From positions 62,001 to 126,000 of the forward strand of contig PAQF01000028.1 in the NCBI GenBank assembly GCA_002709695.1: a stretch of DNA of 64,000 nucleotides, in the 5' to 3' direction. The position numbers were made by a program, and so were the translations under genes. Shown here piece by piece: positions 1 through 9,051 of the stretch. The DNA is from Candidatus Poribacteria bacterium (GTDB taxonomy: Bacteria; Poribacteria; WGA-4E; UBA9662). Position 1 is the first letter of the stretch. Every line of letters begins with the position of its first letter. The notes below the pieces were generated by a model. It searched no databases. It was not told the DNA's origin and saw only the letters and a program-made list of their open reading frames with translations.

Positions 1-1
1 T

Positions 2-373
2 ATTGAAATTGTTCAGAATGGTCGTGTTGTACGAAGTCATGCACTAGTTGGTATTAATCAACAAAGACATGGGACCCAAACACACGCTCTGAAAATAGAT
101 TCCGATGGATGGATTGCTGCTCGTCTCTATGGTAATGCACGCGATAGTTTTGCCCAAGCTATCTACGCACATACCAGCCCAATCTACATTGGTGATGGCA
201 TACCAGCTGAAGCTATTAATGGTTCAGCTGAGTTTTTCGTTCGCTCAATTGATGATTCCATTAGTTGGATCACTAAAACCGGTCGATTTATACAGGACCA
301 GCAGAGGGAAGAAGTATTGCACCTCTTCAATCAAGGGCGAAAAGTCTATGCTAATCTAGCAAGGATGAATTAA
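2..373 (+). CDS. CehA/McbA-family metallohydrolase, C-terminal part (partial)
   Basis: The frame is open from base 2 and stops at TAA 371-373, giving 123 residues with no start inside the window, so the gene begins upstream. The visible part matches the C-terminal end of PHP-type metallohydrolases related to CehA and McbA: DGWIAARLYG followed by AIYAHTSPIYI, then a helical tail. In that family the metal ligands sit in the N-terminal PHP domain, which is not seen here, so activity and substrate cannot be judged. A sulfatase follows 176 bases downstream on the same strand, suggesting a hydrolytic gene group. The family call is from recognised motifs only and is fairly sure; function is not. Confidence 0.7.
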   Translation: MEIVQNGRVVRSHALVGINQQRHGTQTHALKIDSDGWIAARLYGNARDSFAQAIYAHTSPIYIGDGIPAEAINGSAEFFVRSIDDSISWITKTGRFIQDQQREEVLHLFNQGRKVYANLARMN

Positions 374-549
374 AAAAGTACCGTCTCTAAGATTCTACAC
401 TCGTCTGTAAATTTCACTGTTTAATTCGATTGACGTGAAATCTTAACCAATTAGGATTGATCTTGATCACGACTACATTTTAGGTTATGTCTCTTAGGGT
501 CACCGCAAAGAATCTTATTATGTTCAAACTGATGAAGGAGTGCCAAGAA

Positions 550-1974
550 ATGTCCCAACCCAACATCATTTTCATCATTACTGATCAACAAAGATATGAT
601 ACGATCGCTGAGCTAGGTTTTCCCTACATGGATACACCTAATTTAGATCGGCTAGCTATGGAAGGTGTAACATTTACTCAATGTCATGCTACTGCACCTT
701 CCTGTGCACCGTCGCGTGCGAGCCTGTTTACCGGTTATTATCCTCACACTACCGGTATCCTGAAAAACGCTGATTCATGGTGCCGTTCTTGGGTGGAAAA
801 CCTGAACGCGGCAGGTTACCATTGCGTGAACATCGGCAAAATGCACACATTCCCTTTTGAAACCTCTCTTGGGTTTGACGAGAGGTACGTGGTAGAGAAT
901 AAGGATCGATACCTCGAAGGACGTTATTATTTTGATGAATGGGACAAAGGGATGCAAGCCCATGGTCTAATAAAACAACAACGGGAACTCTATCGCCAAC
1001 AGGCCGATTATAAGCAACGGCTAGGTGCTTTTGAATGGGAATTACCAGAAGAAATGCACTCTGATATGTTCGTTGGTAATATGGCAACTTGGTGGATTGA
1101 AAGTTACCCTACAACACAACCGTTATTTCTACAAATTGGGTTTCCTGGTCCTCATCCGCCTTATGATCCAACCCCGAGATTCGCTGAACCATATCTAAAA
1201 CGAGATTTACCATTACCAAAAGTTGACGATCAAGAACTGGCTGGACAACCACCACCGTATTTGGCTATGCGGCAACATAATACTGAAGTTGACCACGACT
1301 CAGTAGTTCACCAGTTAAATCCGACCGAAGAACAACTGCATCGTCAACGAGCATATTATTTGGCCAATGTAACCATGATTGACGAAAAAATCGGTCAAAT
1401 TTTGACTGCGCTGGAAGAAAAAGGATACCTAGAAAATTCGGTGGTGATATTTACTTCTGATCATGGCGATTGTCTGGGAGACCACGGCCATAGCCAAAAA
1501 TGGACGATGTACGATGTCATTACCCGAATTCCTTTGATTGTATGGTCACCAGGACGTTTTCAAGGTGGGAAAAAAATTGAGGGTCTTTGCCAACAGATGG
1601 ATATCGCACCTGCCATATTGGAACTGGCCGGTGCCGAACTAACTGATACAATGGAAGCGGAATCGGTTCTGCCCGCATTAACCGATCAACCTTGGTCAGG
1701 TCGTGATTATGTTTTTGCCGAACATGGACAAGACGGCATTCTACAAACCACTGATTTTATGACTATGGTACGGAGTTCAGAATGGAAATTGGTCCATTTT
1801 CTTGATCAGCCCTTCGGTCAACTATTTAACTTGCGGCAAGATCCAAATGAAGTTAACAATCTGTGGGATAATCCGTCTGACAGCGACAAGAAACAGGAAT
1901 TGCTGGACGTTCTACGTGAATGGAGGATTCGAAGTCATTATCATACCAAGAACTGGTCAGCTGATTGGCGTTAA
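550..1974 (+). CDS. Sulfatase (type I, formylglycine-dependent), cytoplasmic-type
   Basis: A 474-residue type I sulfatase that should hydrolyse a sulfate ester. The N-terminus NIIFIITDQQRYDT carries the metal-binding Asp. The activation motif C-A-P-S-R (Cys52) is the site turned into formylglycine. A second metal-site block, SDHGDCLGDHG, lies near residue 300. An in-frame ATG exists at 487, but the start at 550 is preferred: AAGGAG lies at 534-539 with good spacing, and the family begins right before NIIFI. There is no obvious signal peptide, so the enzyme may act on imported small sulfated substrates, or export is cryptic. The Cys-type motif needs a formylglycine-generating enzyme, which is not in this window. 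A PhyH gene follows at 2036; a joint transcript is likely. The specific substrate cannot be told. Confidence 0.92.
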   Translation: MSQPNIIFIITDQQRYDTIAELGFPYMDTPNLDRLAMEGVTFTQCHATAPSCAPSRASLFTGYYPHTTGILKNADSWCRSWVENLNAAGYHCVNIGKMHTFPFETSLGFDERYVVENKDRYLEGRYYFDEWDKGMQAHGLIKQQRELYRQQADYKQRLGAFEWELPEEMHSDMFVGNMATWWIESYPTTQPLFLQIGFPGPHPPYDPTPRFAEPYLKRDLPLPKVDDQELAGQPPPYLAMRQHNTEVDHDSVVHQLNPTEEQLHRQRAYYLANVTMIDEKIGQILTALEEKGYLENSVVIFTSDHGDCLGDHGHSQKWTMYDVITRIPLIVWSPGRFQGGKKIEGLCQQMDIAPAILELAGAELTDTMEAESVLPALTDQPWSGRDYVFAEHGQDGILQTTDFMTMVRSSEWKLVHFLDQPFGQLFNLRQDPNEVNNLWDNPSDSDKKQELLDVLREWRIRSHYHTKNWSADWR

Positions 1975-2035
1975 GGCGAAATCAAGGAAAATGAAGAAAT
2001 GATTATCAACAATTATACCAGAGTGAGAATCGGTG

Positions 2036-2845
2036 ATGAAAAATCAAGAAAACGTTACTGTTAGTCAAGAGGAACGGTTTTTGTTTGATCTACAAGGTTT
2101 CGTAGTATTGCGAAATATCCTTTCCCAAGCAGAGAGTGCGGAATATCTCGAAGTCCTTCGATGCCTTGAACCTAAAAATTACGCAGACGAATGGATGAAA
2201 TCTGTTGGAGCTGGTCGCCCTACTCGCGAAACCGGCCGTCAGCAGCAAATAAGACTTAATGGCCTACCACGCTTGGACAGTATCTTTGACCAATTAATTG
2301 CTCAACCCAAAATACTACCCTATTTATATGAATTTATTGGTCAGCCACAACTAATCAATACTTGGTCAATCTCCAAGTCGCTTGGAGCACAAGTCGGAGG
2401 TTGGCACCGAGGTGTTCCTACCACTGATTATTCATATCGAAACAATGTGATTGGCAGTCGGATGTTGAATGTAGTTTACTTTTTAACTGACAATGGTCCC
2501 GAAGACGGCTGTATTGTTGCCTTGCCCGGAGGTCACAAAAGCAATATTGACTTGGAATGGAACCAGTATAGTGGACTCCAACTTCCGGGTGCAGTAGCCG
2601 TAACAGGAAAGGCGGGAGACGTACTTCTGTTATCAGAAACTGTCTTACATGACGGGTTGCCAAAAACAACTGAAACGGTTCGCTCAAATCTCTACTACAA
2701 TTATGTTCACGCCCATTACAATGTCATGACACGTGAGCCCAGAAATTGCCACCATTTTTATTTCCCACCTGAAATTAGGCAACGGTTCAATCCCAAGCAA
2801 CTTGAATTAACTACTTGGATGGAACTTGCACTTTGGGAATATTAA
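2036..2845 (+). CDS. PhyH-family Fe(II)/2-oxoglutarate oxygenase with HxG variant motif
   Basis: A 269-residue protein of the phytanoyl-CoA dioxygenase (PhyH) family, which normally hydroxylates small molecules with Fe(II) and 2-oxoglutarate. The double-stranded beta-helix core is recognisable: GGWHRGVPTTDY, then VVYFLTDNGPEDGC and ALPGGHKSN, then a distal LHDGLPKTTETVR with the second His and the cosubstrate-binding Arg. The first iron motif reads H-R-G, where hydroxylases have H-x-D/E. Loss of the carboxylate is a hallmark of iron halogenases, but it also occurs in uncharacterised PhyH homologues, so function is open. The start is taken at ATG 2036, directly after an in-frame GTG at 2033. 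It follows the sulfatase by 61 bases, probably co-transcribed. Confidence 0.85.
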   Translation: MKNQENVTVSQEERFLFDLQGFVVLRNILSQAESAEYLEVLRCLEPKNYADEWMKSVGAGRPTRETGRQQQIRLNGLPRLDSIFDQLIAQPKILPYLYEFIGQPQLINTWSISKSLGAQVGGWHRGVPTTDYSYRNNVIGSRMLNVVYFLTDNGPEDGCIVALPGGHKSNIDLEWNQYSGLQLPGAVAVTGKAGDVLLLSETVLHDGLPKTTETVRSNLYYNYVHAHYNVMTREPRNCHHFYFPPEIRQRFNPKQLELTTWMELALWEY

Positions 2846-3119
2846 CATAGCAAAACTTAGGTCTCTTTTCCAAAGATTTTCAACAGACGACTGCAAAGAC
2901 TTTTCTGCGTGCCAAAATTAAAGCGAACCTACGTCAGAACTATGAACGACTGGTAGATTTTTCTTTGAAGTTCTCCTTTCTTGATTCCTAGGTTCACGTC
3001 TTAATTAAGTTGAAAAAGCGTGCCTTCCAACACTCTAGCAAATATAAACTTTATAGACTAACTGGACGTCTTAATCAAACAAAGGATCATTTTTCTTACA
3101 ATCTCGGGAGACACTTAAT

Positions 3120-3695
3120 ATGAAACGCAAAGATTTTTTTCTATCTGCAACTGCTGGACTTCTTACACTAAACCAAGTTTCTGCTGACAATCATAGGCCT
3201 GGTAGAGGTGAAGGTCGAGGTGGACGTGGTGGCATGCGCGGTGGTATGTCCAACATGATGACGAACATGATTGGAGGTTCTTGGGTAGGACTAACATTCG
3301 TGGTTAAAGTTGATGATGATTCACTTTTAAAGGCTCGCGCAGTTTACCAAAAAACCATGGATGATTCCAAAGCATTGATGGAGGACGCAATGGCTGCTGG
3401 TGATTGGCAAGGTATTCGTCCAAAAATGGAAGCTATCCAAAAGCAACATAAGGGGAGCCTCCAAAAAATTCTGACCGAAGAGCAAATGGCAGAACTGGAT
3501 AAATACGATCAGGAGCAGCGGCAGAGACAAATGGAACGCTTCGGTGGTGGCGGCGACAGACGTGGTCGTGGTGACAGGCGTGGTCGTGGTGGCGGTGACA
3601 GACGTGGTGGCGGTGACAGACGTGGTGGTGGTGACAGGCGTGGTGGTGGTGACAGGCGTGGTGGCGGTGACAGGCGCAGAGATAACGAAGGTTAA
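3120..3695 (+). CDS. Small secreted Spy/CpxP-like protein with Gly-Asp-Arg repeat tail
   Basis: A 191-residue protein starting MKRKDFFLSATAGLLTLNQ with a Sec-type signal ending near VSA-DN, so probably periplasmic. After a Gly/Arg linker comes a helical middle (about residues 60-135) with LQKILTEEQMAELDKY. This resembles the LTxxQ-type helical repeat of Spy/CpxP chaperones and related metal-sensing periplasmic proteins. The last 50 residues are low-complexity, with seven DRR units mostly spaced as GGGDRR, strongly basic and Gly-rich. The start is clear from the signal peptide; no strong Shine-Dalgarno is visible. It stands alone: 274 bases separate it from the PhyH gene and a hairpin terminator follows. 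Function unknown; envelope stress or polyanion binding is only a guess. Confidence 0.75.
   Translation: MKRKDFFLSATAGLLTLNQVSADNHRPGRGEGRGGRGGMRGGMSNMMTNMIGGSWVGLTFVVKVDDDSLLKARAVYQKTMDDSKALMEDAMAAGDWQGIRPKMEAIQKQHKGSLQKILTEEQMAELDKYDQEQRQRQMERFGGGGDRRGRGDRRGRGGGDRRGGGDRRGGGDRRGGGDRRGGGDRRRDNEG
3543..3677 (+). repeat. In-frame tandem repeat coding (GGGDRR)n
   Basis: A coding microrepeat with an 18-bp unit (Gly-Gly-Gly-Asp-Arg-Arg), seven DRR units in all. The last four units are nearly identical and the first three are irregular in length. Copy number could change by slippage without breaking the frame. Confidence 0.85.
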
Positions 3696-3709
3696 AAAGT
3701 ACTAATTTC

Positions 3710-3751
3710 GAAAAGGGACAGCGCATATACCCCTAATACGCTGTCCTTTTC
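3710..3751 (+). terminator. Hairpin terminator after the repeat protein
   Basis: Arms GAAAAGGGACAGCG and CGCTGTCCTTTTC pair almost perfectly (one bulged G) around a 15-nt loop, 15 bases after the stop of the repeat protein gene. The A-run before and T-run within the stem give it terminator character on both strands. Confidence 0.75.
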
Positions 3752-4446
3752 AACTTAGTCTTTAAGTTTAGCCCCTATCAGAGATAATTTATTTTGCTGA
3801 CTAACGGCCTTTGAGCCTTTTAAGAACGCATCAATAGAGATAAAGACCAATTACTGACCTGTGTTTTAGACCTTAGCGATTTCCTTATTATCTACGACGA
3901 TGAAAGAATTCTTCTATTCTTTTAGTAGGCGGAGCTGACGTACCATTCTTTCCTAGGATTCTTTTCAAACGGGGATCCCACTGATATGAGCCCAACCACA
4001 CCAAGCGTTATCCACAGGACTTGCTGAGTGGAAATTATTTTCTCCTTGTGGTTCCGAAAGAGAATAAATGCTGAGATACGCATTTGTCCTACTTTATTAT
4101 TCAAAAACTCGAAGCAGACCTTACTAATATCGTTAACCAAGCGCTAAATACCATTACGTTTCCAGTTAGTCTTTTCTGTACCATGAATTAATATTTTATT
4201 GTCCTTAATTTCCGTTTTGACTTCCGAGGAATTGACAATCTAATTATTATGCCATGTGTTTGTAATTTCACAAACTCTCCTTTAAATAACACAAATTTAA
4301 GACATTTAATCAATAGCATACAGTTTGTCGCATAGCGTAATTAAGCGGTTGCCAATATACACTGACCTACTGTAACATAAGATATAACTGAATCCTGACA
4401 TTTAGAAATGCCATAACAGTTTTCCACCCCATGAAGGAAAAAGTAT
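3752..4446. other. Long intergenic region without a convincing gene
   Basis: About 700 bases. A 72-codon minus-strand frame (3922-4140) could encode one hydrophobic helix, but it has no family resemblance and no ribosome site, so I do not call it. Stop codons are frequent and the composition is AT-rich. It may hold a decayed gene plus the promoter of the esterase at 4447, whose ribosome site (AAGGAAA, just before 4447) is the only clear signal. Confidence 0.4.
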
Positions 4447-5487
4447 ATGTACAATTCTGAACAACATTATAACCACTTATACAGTACAACACCCAGAGAA
4501 TTTGAGTTCTGTGCCGAGAGTGAAGAAGAATTAACCAATTGGCAAGAAGCGTTTCGGGATCGGTTGCGTCAAGCACTTGGTCTTCACAATATTGAAATGG
4601 ATTTGAGTCATCATCAACCCAAATCAGAAATGCTGAAATCTGAGGATATGGGCGACTATATTCGTGAAGAATGGTATTTATGGGTCGAACCCACAGTTCC
4701 GCTTCCATTTTATCTATTACGGCCAAAGGAACATAACAAGGGACTTCCGCTTGCCCTGACACCACATGGGCATAGCCATCCACATATTTATGTTGGTATT
4801 GCCAACAACCAAAAAGAGGAAGAAGAGATAACTGAAGGTGAACGGGATATTGCATGTCAGGCTGTACGCCAAGGTTATTTGACCATTGCTCCTACTACTC
4901 GTGCATTTGGCGAAACGCGAACAACTATTGACCGTAACAACGACAAGGTCAATTCCTGTCGAATTGCACTAATGCATGGTCTTCTTGTTGGTCGAACTCC
5001 AATTGGTGAAAGGGTTTGGGATATGTCGCGACTGATTGACTGGGCAATAGCTGAACAACATATCGATGCCAAACGTATTATCATTACCGGCAACTCCGGC
5101 GGAGGAACGGTTTCATTACATGCCGCAGCCTGCGATACTAGGATCACTGTTGCCGTACCCAGTTGCTATTTCTGTACTTATCAAGGATCTCTTGGTTCAA
5201 TTGTCCACTGTGATTGCAACTACATCCCTGGTATCTTGCGGTTGGGCGAAATGTACGAAGTTGCAGGATTAATTGCCCCCAGACCATTTTCGGCGATCGC
5301 TGGCAGGGAAGATGGAATCTTCCCTATTGATCAGGTCAAATATGCCTTTGAAAAATTACAGAAAATTTATCAAGTGGCAAACGCTCCTGATAATTGTCAA
5401 CTACATATTGGTGAAGGAGGTCATCGGTATTATAAAGCTGGGGCTTGGGGTTTCGTTCAGAAACACTTCAATCAGACAGAAAATTAA
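4447..5487 (+). CDS. Alpha/beta-hydrolase (dienelactone hydrolase / acetyl-xylan-esterase-like), copy 1
   Basis: A 346-residue serine hydrolase. The nucleophile elbow is G-N-S-G-G-G, the usual acid position is the Asp of GREDGIFP, and the catalytic His is in GEGGHRYYKAG. The segment LALTPHGHSHPHIYVG supplies the oxyanion-loop region. This fits large acetyl-xylan-esterase or dienelactone-hydrolase-like enzymes that deacylate carbohydrates. No signal peptide is seen, so a cytoplasmic role is likely. It is paralogous to the protein at 7112 (same length, same motifs, shared MTPIG/RTPIG and WD-SRL segments), and the two flank a PL10 pectate lyase. AAGGAAA upstream supports the start. Family call sound; substrate (pectin or xylan acetyl groups) is inferred from the neighbours. 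Confidence 0.82.
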   Translation: MYNSEQHYNHLYSTTPREFEFCAESEEELTNWQEAFRDRLRQALGLHNIEMDLSHHQPKSEMLKSEDMGDYIREEWYLWVEPTVPLPFYLLRPKEHNKGLPLALTPHGHSHPHIYVGIANNQKEEEEITEGERDIACQAVRQGYLTIAPTTRAFGETRTTIDRNNDKVNSCRIALMHGLLVGRTPIGERVWDMSRLIDWAIAEQHIDAKRIIITGNSGGGTVSLHAAACDTRITVAVPSCYFCTYQGSLGSIVHCDCNYIPGILRLGEMYEVAGLIAPRPFSAIAGREDGIFPIDQVKYAFEKLQKIYQVANAPDNCQLHIGEGGHRYYKAGAWGFVQKHFNQTEN

Positions 5488-5519
5488 AAATCTATCCTAA
5501 ATAAGCATCGGGAGCTGAA

Positions 5520-7025
5520 ATGCCAATTGGGAAAACCGCTAATCGACGGTCAACGTGTTTGTATTGGATGCTCGTATATGTTCATCTGCTGACAATTATA
5601 TTGTTACTGACTTGCACTGGATCTATAGTTGCAGAAGAAATTAATCATCAACGTGCTTCGGAGGCACTGCGTCAAGCCGTCGCTTTTTTTCGAACACAGG
5701 TTTCAATTGAAGGTGGCTATTTGTGGCAATACTCGGATGATCTGAAAAAACGTGAAGGGGAAGGAAAAGCTGCCCCTTCGATGGCTTGGGTTCAACCACC
5801 TGGTACACCCTCGATCGGTCGAGTCTATCTATTGGCTTATCAACGAACCCACGATGCCTACTACTTAGAAGCTGCTATCGAAACTGGCATGGCTCTAGTC
5901 AAAGGACAATTGGAATCGGGTGGTTGGGATTACCGGATCGAGTTCGGTACTAAAAAGCGGGAAAAGTACGCTTATATCATTGATGGGGCCCCTGATGGGG
6001 CACGAAATACCTCTACCCTTGATGACAATACGACGCAGTCCGCTCTTTCTTTCCTGATTCGTCTGGACCAAGTCCTGCAGTTTAAGAATACCGACATTCA
6101 TACAGCATCAACTGTTGGACTGGAAGCGCTACTAAAAGCGCAATATCCTAATGGCGCTTGGCCACAACGCTTTGCCGACTATCCTAAAGCCACAGATTTT
6201 CCTGTAAGTCCTGCTAACTATCCAGATAGTTGGTCTCGTACCCATCCTCGCCAAGATTATCGCAGTTTTTATACTTTTAACGATAATACCATTTCCGACA
6301 CCATCCATTTGATGTTGGATGCGGCAGAAATCTATAACCAGGAGAAATATCGACAATCTGCTCTGAAGGCGGGCGATTTTATTGTGCTAGCGCAAATGCC
6401 TGATCCTCAACCTGCTTGGGCACAACAATACAACTCTGCAGGGCAACCTGCTTGGGCCAGAAAGTTTGAACCTCCAGCTGTCACTGGAGGCGAATCGCAA
6501 GGAGTAATGCGAACGTTGATTCAGCTTTATCAACGTACTGGCGAAAAGAAATACTTAGATCCTATTCCTCGTGCCCTCGATTATCTTCAATCATCACTGT
6601 TAACGGACGGACAACTAGCTCGATTTTACGAACTAAAAACCAATCGCCCGCTCTACTTTACCCAACAATACGAGTTGGTTTATACTGATGATGATCTTCC
6701 TACCCACTACAGCTTCAAAGTCTCGTCAAAATTGACTGCCATCCGTCGCCAATATGAGGCAGTGCTTGCTCTCGAGATCGACCGAACTCGCTCAAGCGCA
6801 AAAGAGGGTGAACAAAACACAACTAGGAAGTCCATTCCGTGGTCTGAATCGTTAACTAAAAGTGCTGCCGAAGTCATTCAGAAAATGGATGATCGTGGGG
6901 CTTGGGTTGAAAATGGACAGTTGCGGTACCAAGATGATAACGATCCAACCCGAAAAATCATCAGTTGCCGCACTTTTATCCAACACGTAGATACGTTATC
7001 AGCATATCTTTCATCTACCAAATAA
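5520..7025 (+). CDS. Pectate lyase, PL10 family (PelA-like), secreted
   Basis: A 501-residue protein with an N-terminal membrane or signal segment (residues 16-40, ending near IVA-EE) and the PL10 alpha/alpha-fold signatures. These include YPNGAWPQRF, then YRSFYTFNDNTISD (the family reads YHDAITFNDDAM), and PAWAQQYN...PAWARKFEPPAVTGGES, which matches the family block leading to the S/T-G-x-E-S motif. Such enzymes cleave de-esterified homogalacturonan by beta-elimination using Ca2+. It sits 32 bases after esterase copy 1 and 86 bases before copy 2. The set looks like a small pectin-degrading operon: secreted lyase plus two deacylating hydrolases. The family call is firm; real pectin as substrate is inferred. 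Confidence 0.85.
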   Translation: MPIGKTANRRSTCLYWMLVYVHLLTIILLLTCTGSIVAEEINHQRASEALRQAVAFFRTQVSIEGGYLWQYSDDLKKREGEGKAAPSMAWVQPPGTPSIGRVYLLAYQRTHDAYYLEAAIETGMALVKGQLESGGWDYRIEFGTKKREKYAYIIDGAPDGARNTSTLDDNTTQSALSFLIRLDQVLQFKNTDIHTASTVGLEALLKAQYPNGAWPQRFADYPKATDFPVSPANYPDSWSRTHPRQDYRSFYTFNDNTISDTIHLMLDAAEIYNQEKYRQSALKAGDFIVLAQMPDPQPAWAQQYNSAGQPAWARKFEPPAVTGGESQGVMRTLIQLYQRTGEKKYLDPIPRALDYLQSSLLTDGQLARFYELKTNRPLYFTQQYELVYTDDDLPTHYSFKVSSKLTAIRRQYEAVLALEIDRTRSSAKEGEQNTTRKSIPWSESLTKSAAEVIQKMDDRGAWVENGQLRYQDDNDPTRKIISCRTFIQHVDTLSAYLSSTK

Positions 7026-7111
7026 TTTCTTCATTGGTGTCAACAACAAACTAGTTTTGCACATCAGAATCTCTCATGCCATTTATCACTATTACCGAAT
7101 AGGGGTTGACA

Positions 7112-8134
7112 ATGAACCGTAACAACGATTTGGTGCAATATTTCGCCATGCAACAACCGAACTTATTGCAGAAACTGGCATGGCAGGCAACAACACTCGA
7201 TGAAGATCGGGCTTGGCGTAATAAGTTTAGGCGACGTCTTCGTAGGCTCGTTGGACGGATGCCACGCCAGGTGCCCCTTCAGGTCGAATATGCTGAAGAA
7301 ATGGAAACGGATGCCTTTATCCGCCGTAAAATCTATATTCAGTCTGAAGCATATTACTGGGTGCCTGCCTACCTCTTTCTGCCTAAGCCGTTACCTCAGT
7401 CTGCACCAGCTTTGGTTTGCTTGCACGGGCACAGCGGCATATACCCCTATATTCGTGAAGGTAATGAAGCTGAGTTAGCAAAGTCCAGAACACTTGAATT
7501 GGATTACGCCCCTTACTTTGCTGAGCAGGGCTATGTAACCATTGCCCCGATTCAGCGTGGCTGGAATGAGACAGCGAATAGTGTTGATGACAAAGAAAGC
7601 GGTTGTCAACGGATGGTAACCAATAGTTTTCTCTCTGGTATGACACCCATTGGCTTGCGTTGCTGGGATGCTTCACGCCTGCTTGATTTCTTGCAAACTC
7701 AGGCCACGGTGGATCCAAAACGCATTGGTGTTGCTGGCCTCTCTGGCGGGGGAACCGTAGCCCTATTTTGGGCGGCACTTGAACGCAGGCTACGATTGGC
7801 CATTATCGCTGGATATTACTGTACCTTTGCCGATTCCATCTACGCTATACGGCATTGCATATGCAATGTTGTTCCAAACATGTTGGAGTGGGGTGAGATG
7901 CGGGACATTGCGGCTTTAATTGCACCCCGTCCGCTGCTGATTATCAATGGTAAGAAGGACCCTATCTTTCCTATTGCTGCTAGCCGTCGTGCCTATGCAG
8001 AGTTGGAAATGGTGTACGACCTTTTCAATGCCCGCGAGATGCTAGAAAAAGATTTCTTCGATGGGCCACACGCTTGGAGCAACCGCAAGACGTTACCCTT
8101 CCTCAAGCAAAATTTTAGACGTCCTAATAAATAG
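7112..8134 (+). CDS. Alpha/beta-hydrolase (dienelactone hydrolase / acetyl-xylan-esterase-like), copy 2
   Basis: A 340-residue paralogue of the hydrolase at 4447. It has nucleophile motif G-L-S-G-G-G, an Asp in GKKDPIFPI, His in DGPHAWSN, and ALVCLHGHSGIYPYIREG upstream. An in-frame TTG lies at 7106, but AGGGG at 7101-7105 is spaced ideally for ATG 7112, which I take as start. There is no signal peptide. The catalytic residues are all kept, so both copies may be active on different acylated sugars released by the lyase between them. The next gene (PhyH, 8251) is on the other strand, so this ends the hydrolase operon. Confidence 0.82.
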   Translation: MNRNNDLVQYFAMQQPNLLQKLAWQATTLDEDRAWRNKFRRRLRRLVGRMPRQVPLQVEYAEEMETDAFIRRKIYIQSEAYYWVPAYLFLPKPLPQSAPALVCLHGHSGIYPYIREGNEAELAKSRTLELDYAPYFAEQGYVTIAPIQRGWNETANSVDDKESGCQRMVTNSFLSGMTPIGLRCWDASRLLDFLQTQATVDPKRIGVAGLSGGGTVALFWAALERRLRLAIIAGYYCTFADSIYAIRHCICNVVPNMLEWGEMRDIAALIAPRPLLIINGKKDPIFPIAASRRAYAELEMVYDLFNAREMLEKDFFDGPHAWSNRKTLPFLKQNFRRPNK

Positions 8135-8250
8135 ATAGTGCGCATTCTTTACCATCTCTTAAACTGGTTCAAGCTTATCTGCCAAGCCTTAATTTGTGAA
8201 GGATACACCTAGGCTATTAGTGACGGGTTTGAACTTTGCAGAAAAACGTA

Positions 8251-9051
8251 TCATACTTTGTCTTCAAGTTGTTCTACACTTAAAGAATTTTCACCAAAAA
8301 TAAGGGGAAATTTTGTTCCACGGTTCGATTTGGTAGCACCATCCATATAACAGATACTAAACGCACGGCGCGGGATATCAGTCTGATTCGTACTTGAACT
8401 GTGAAGTGTCCAGTTGTGCAACAGGACTACCTCACCAGCTTCCAATTCAACCGGCATTGGTTGACATTCGGCTAAGAGCTCATCAATCTGTTCCTGAGTT
8501 AAGAACCCAGATCCATTAGACGGATTAATCAACTTATTATGAGATCTAGGTACAATATGAATACAACCATTTTCAATGGTCGCAGGATCCAATGCTGTAT
8601 AAATTGTAATCTGTGGATCTATATCAAGATCAGTCCATCTATCCTGATGCCAAGTTAAACGGGTGCCTTCATGAGCAGGTTTATTCATAAACATGGCTCG
8701 CAAGCAAGTGATAGGAGTACCTAGACCGTAGATTCTAGTACACACTTCCTGAAAAACTGGATTCTTCATATATGAAAGAAACACCGGGTCATACTCCAAC
8801 ATCTGGATCTTTCGGTACAATAGCGTAGCACCTTTATGTCCATTACTCTGAGGGCCGGGTTTGTCTGTTCCTGGTTCACGGTCAAGTTGCATCATGATCT
8901 TATTATAATCGAGTGGCGCTTTGCCAAGCATGATATCATCCATACGTTGCTGAATAGTAGCGAGCATTTGGTCGTTAGCTACCTGTCCGATTCGGACATA
9001 GCCTTCATTATCAAAATGTTGCCATTGAGCCTCTGTAATATATTGGTCCAT
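8251..9051 (-). CDS. PhyH-family Fe(II)/2-oxoglutarate oxygenase
   Basis: A 266-residue PhyH-family oxygenase with the complete canonical site. T-W-H-Q-D supplies the first His and Asp, LLHNWTLHSSSTNQTDIPRR supplies the distal His and the 2-oxoglutarate Arg, and CIHIVPRSHNK is the family PGSH block. The N-terminus has the typical FDNEGYVRIG opening. It probably hydroxylates a small organic substrate in the cytoplasm. It stands alone, convergent with esterase copy 2 (116 bases apart), and a 379-base gap separates it from fumC. Which substrate it uses cannot be read from the sequence. Confidence 0.88.
   Translation of the reverse strand: MDQYITEAQWQHFDNEGYVRIGQVANDQMLATIQQRMDDIMLGKAPLDYNKIMMQLDREPGTDKPGPQSNGHKGATLLYRKIQMLEYDPVFLSYMKNPVFQEVCTRIYGLGTPITCLRAMFMNKPAHEGTRLTWHQDRWTDLDIDPQITIYTALDPATIENGCIHIVPRSHNKLINPSNGSGFLTQEQIDELLAECQPMPVELEAGEVVLLHNWTLHSSSTNQTDIPRRAFSICYMDGATKSNRGTKFPLIFGENSLSVEQLEDKV

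Noticed and set aside
3543..3677. Short tandem repeats as a CRISPR array
   Set aside because: There are no unique spacers; the repeats are contiguous 18-bp coding units in frame with a secreted protein.
3922..4140. 72-codon minus-strand frame
   Set aside because: Hydrophobic stretch only, no ribosome site, no family, and no transcript context.
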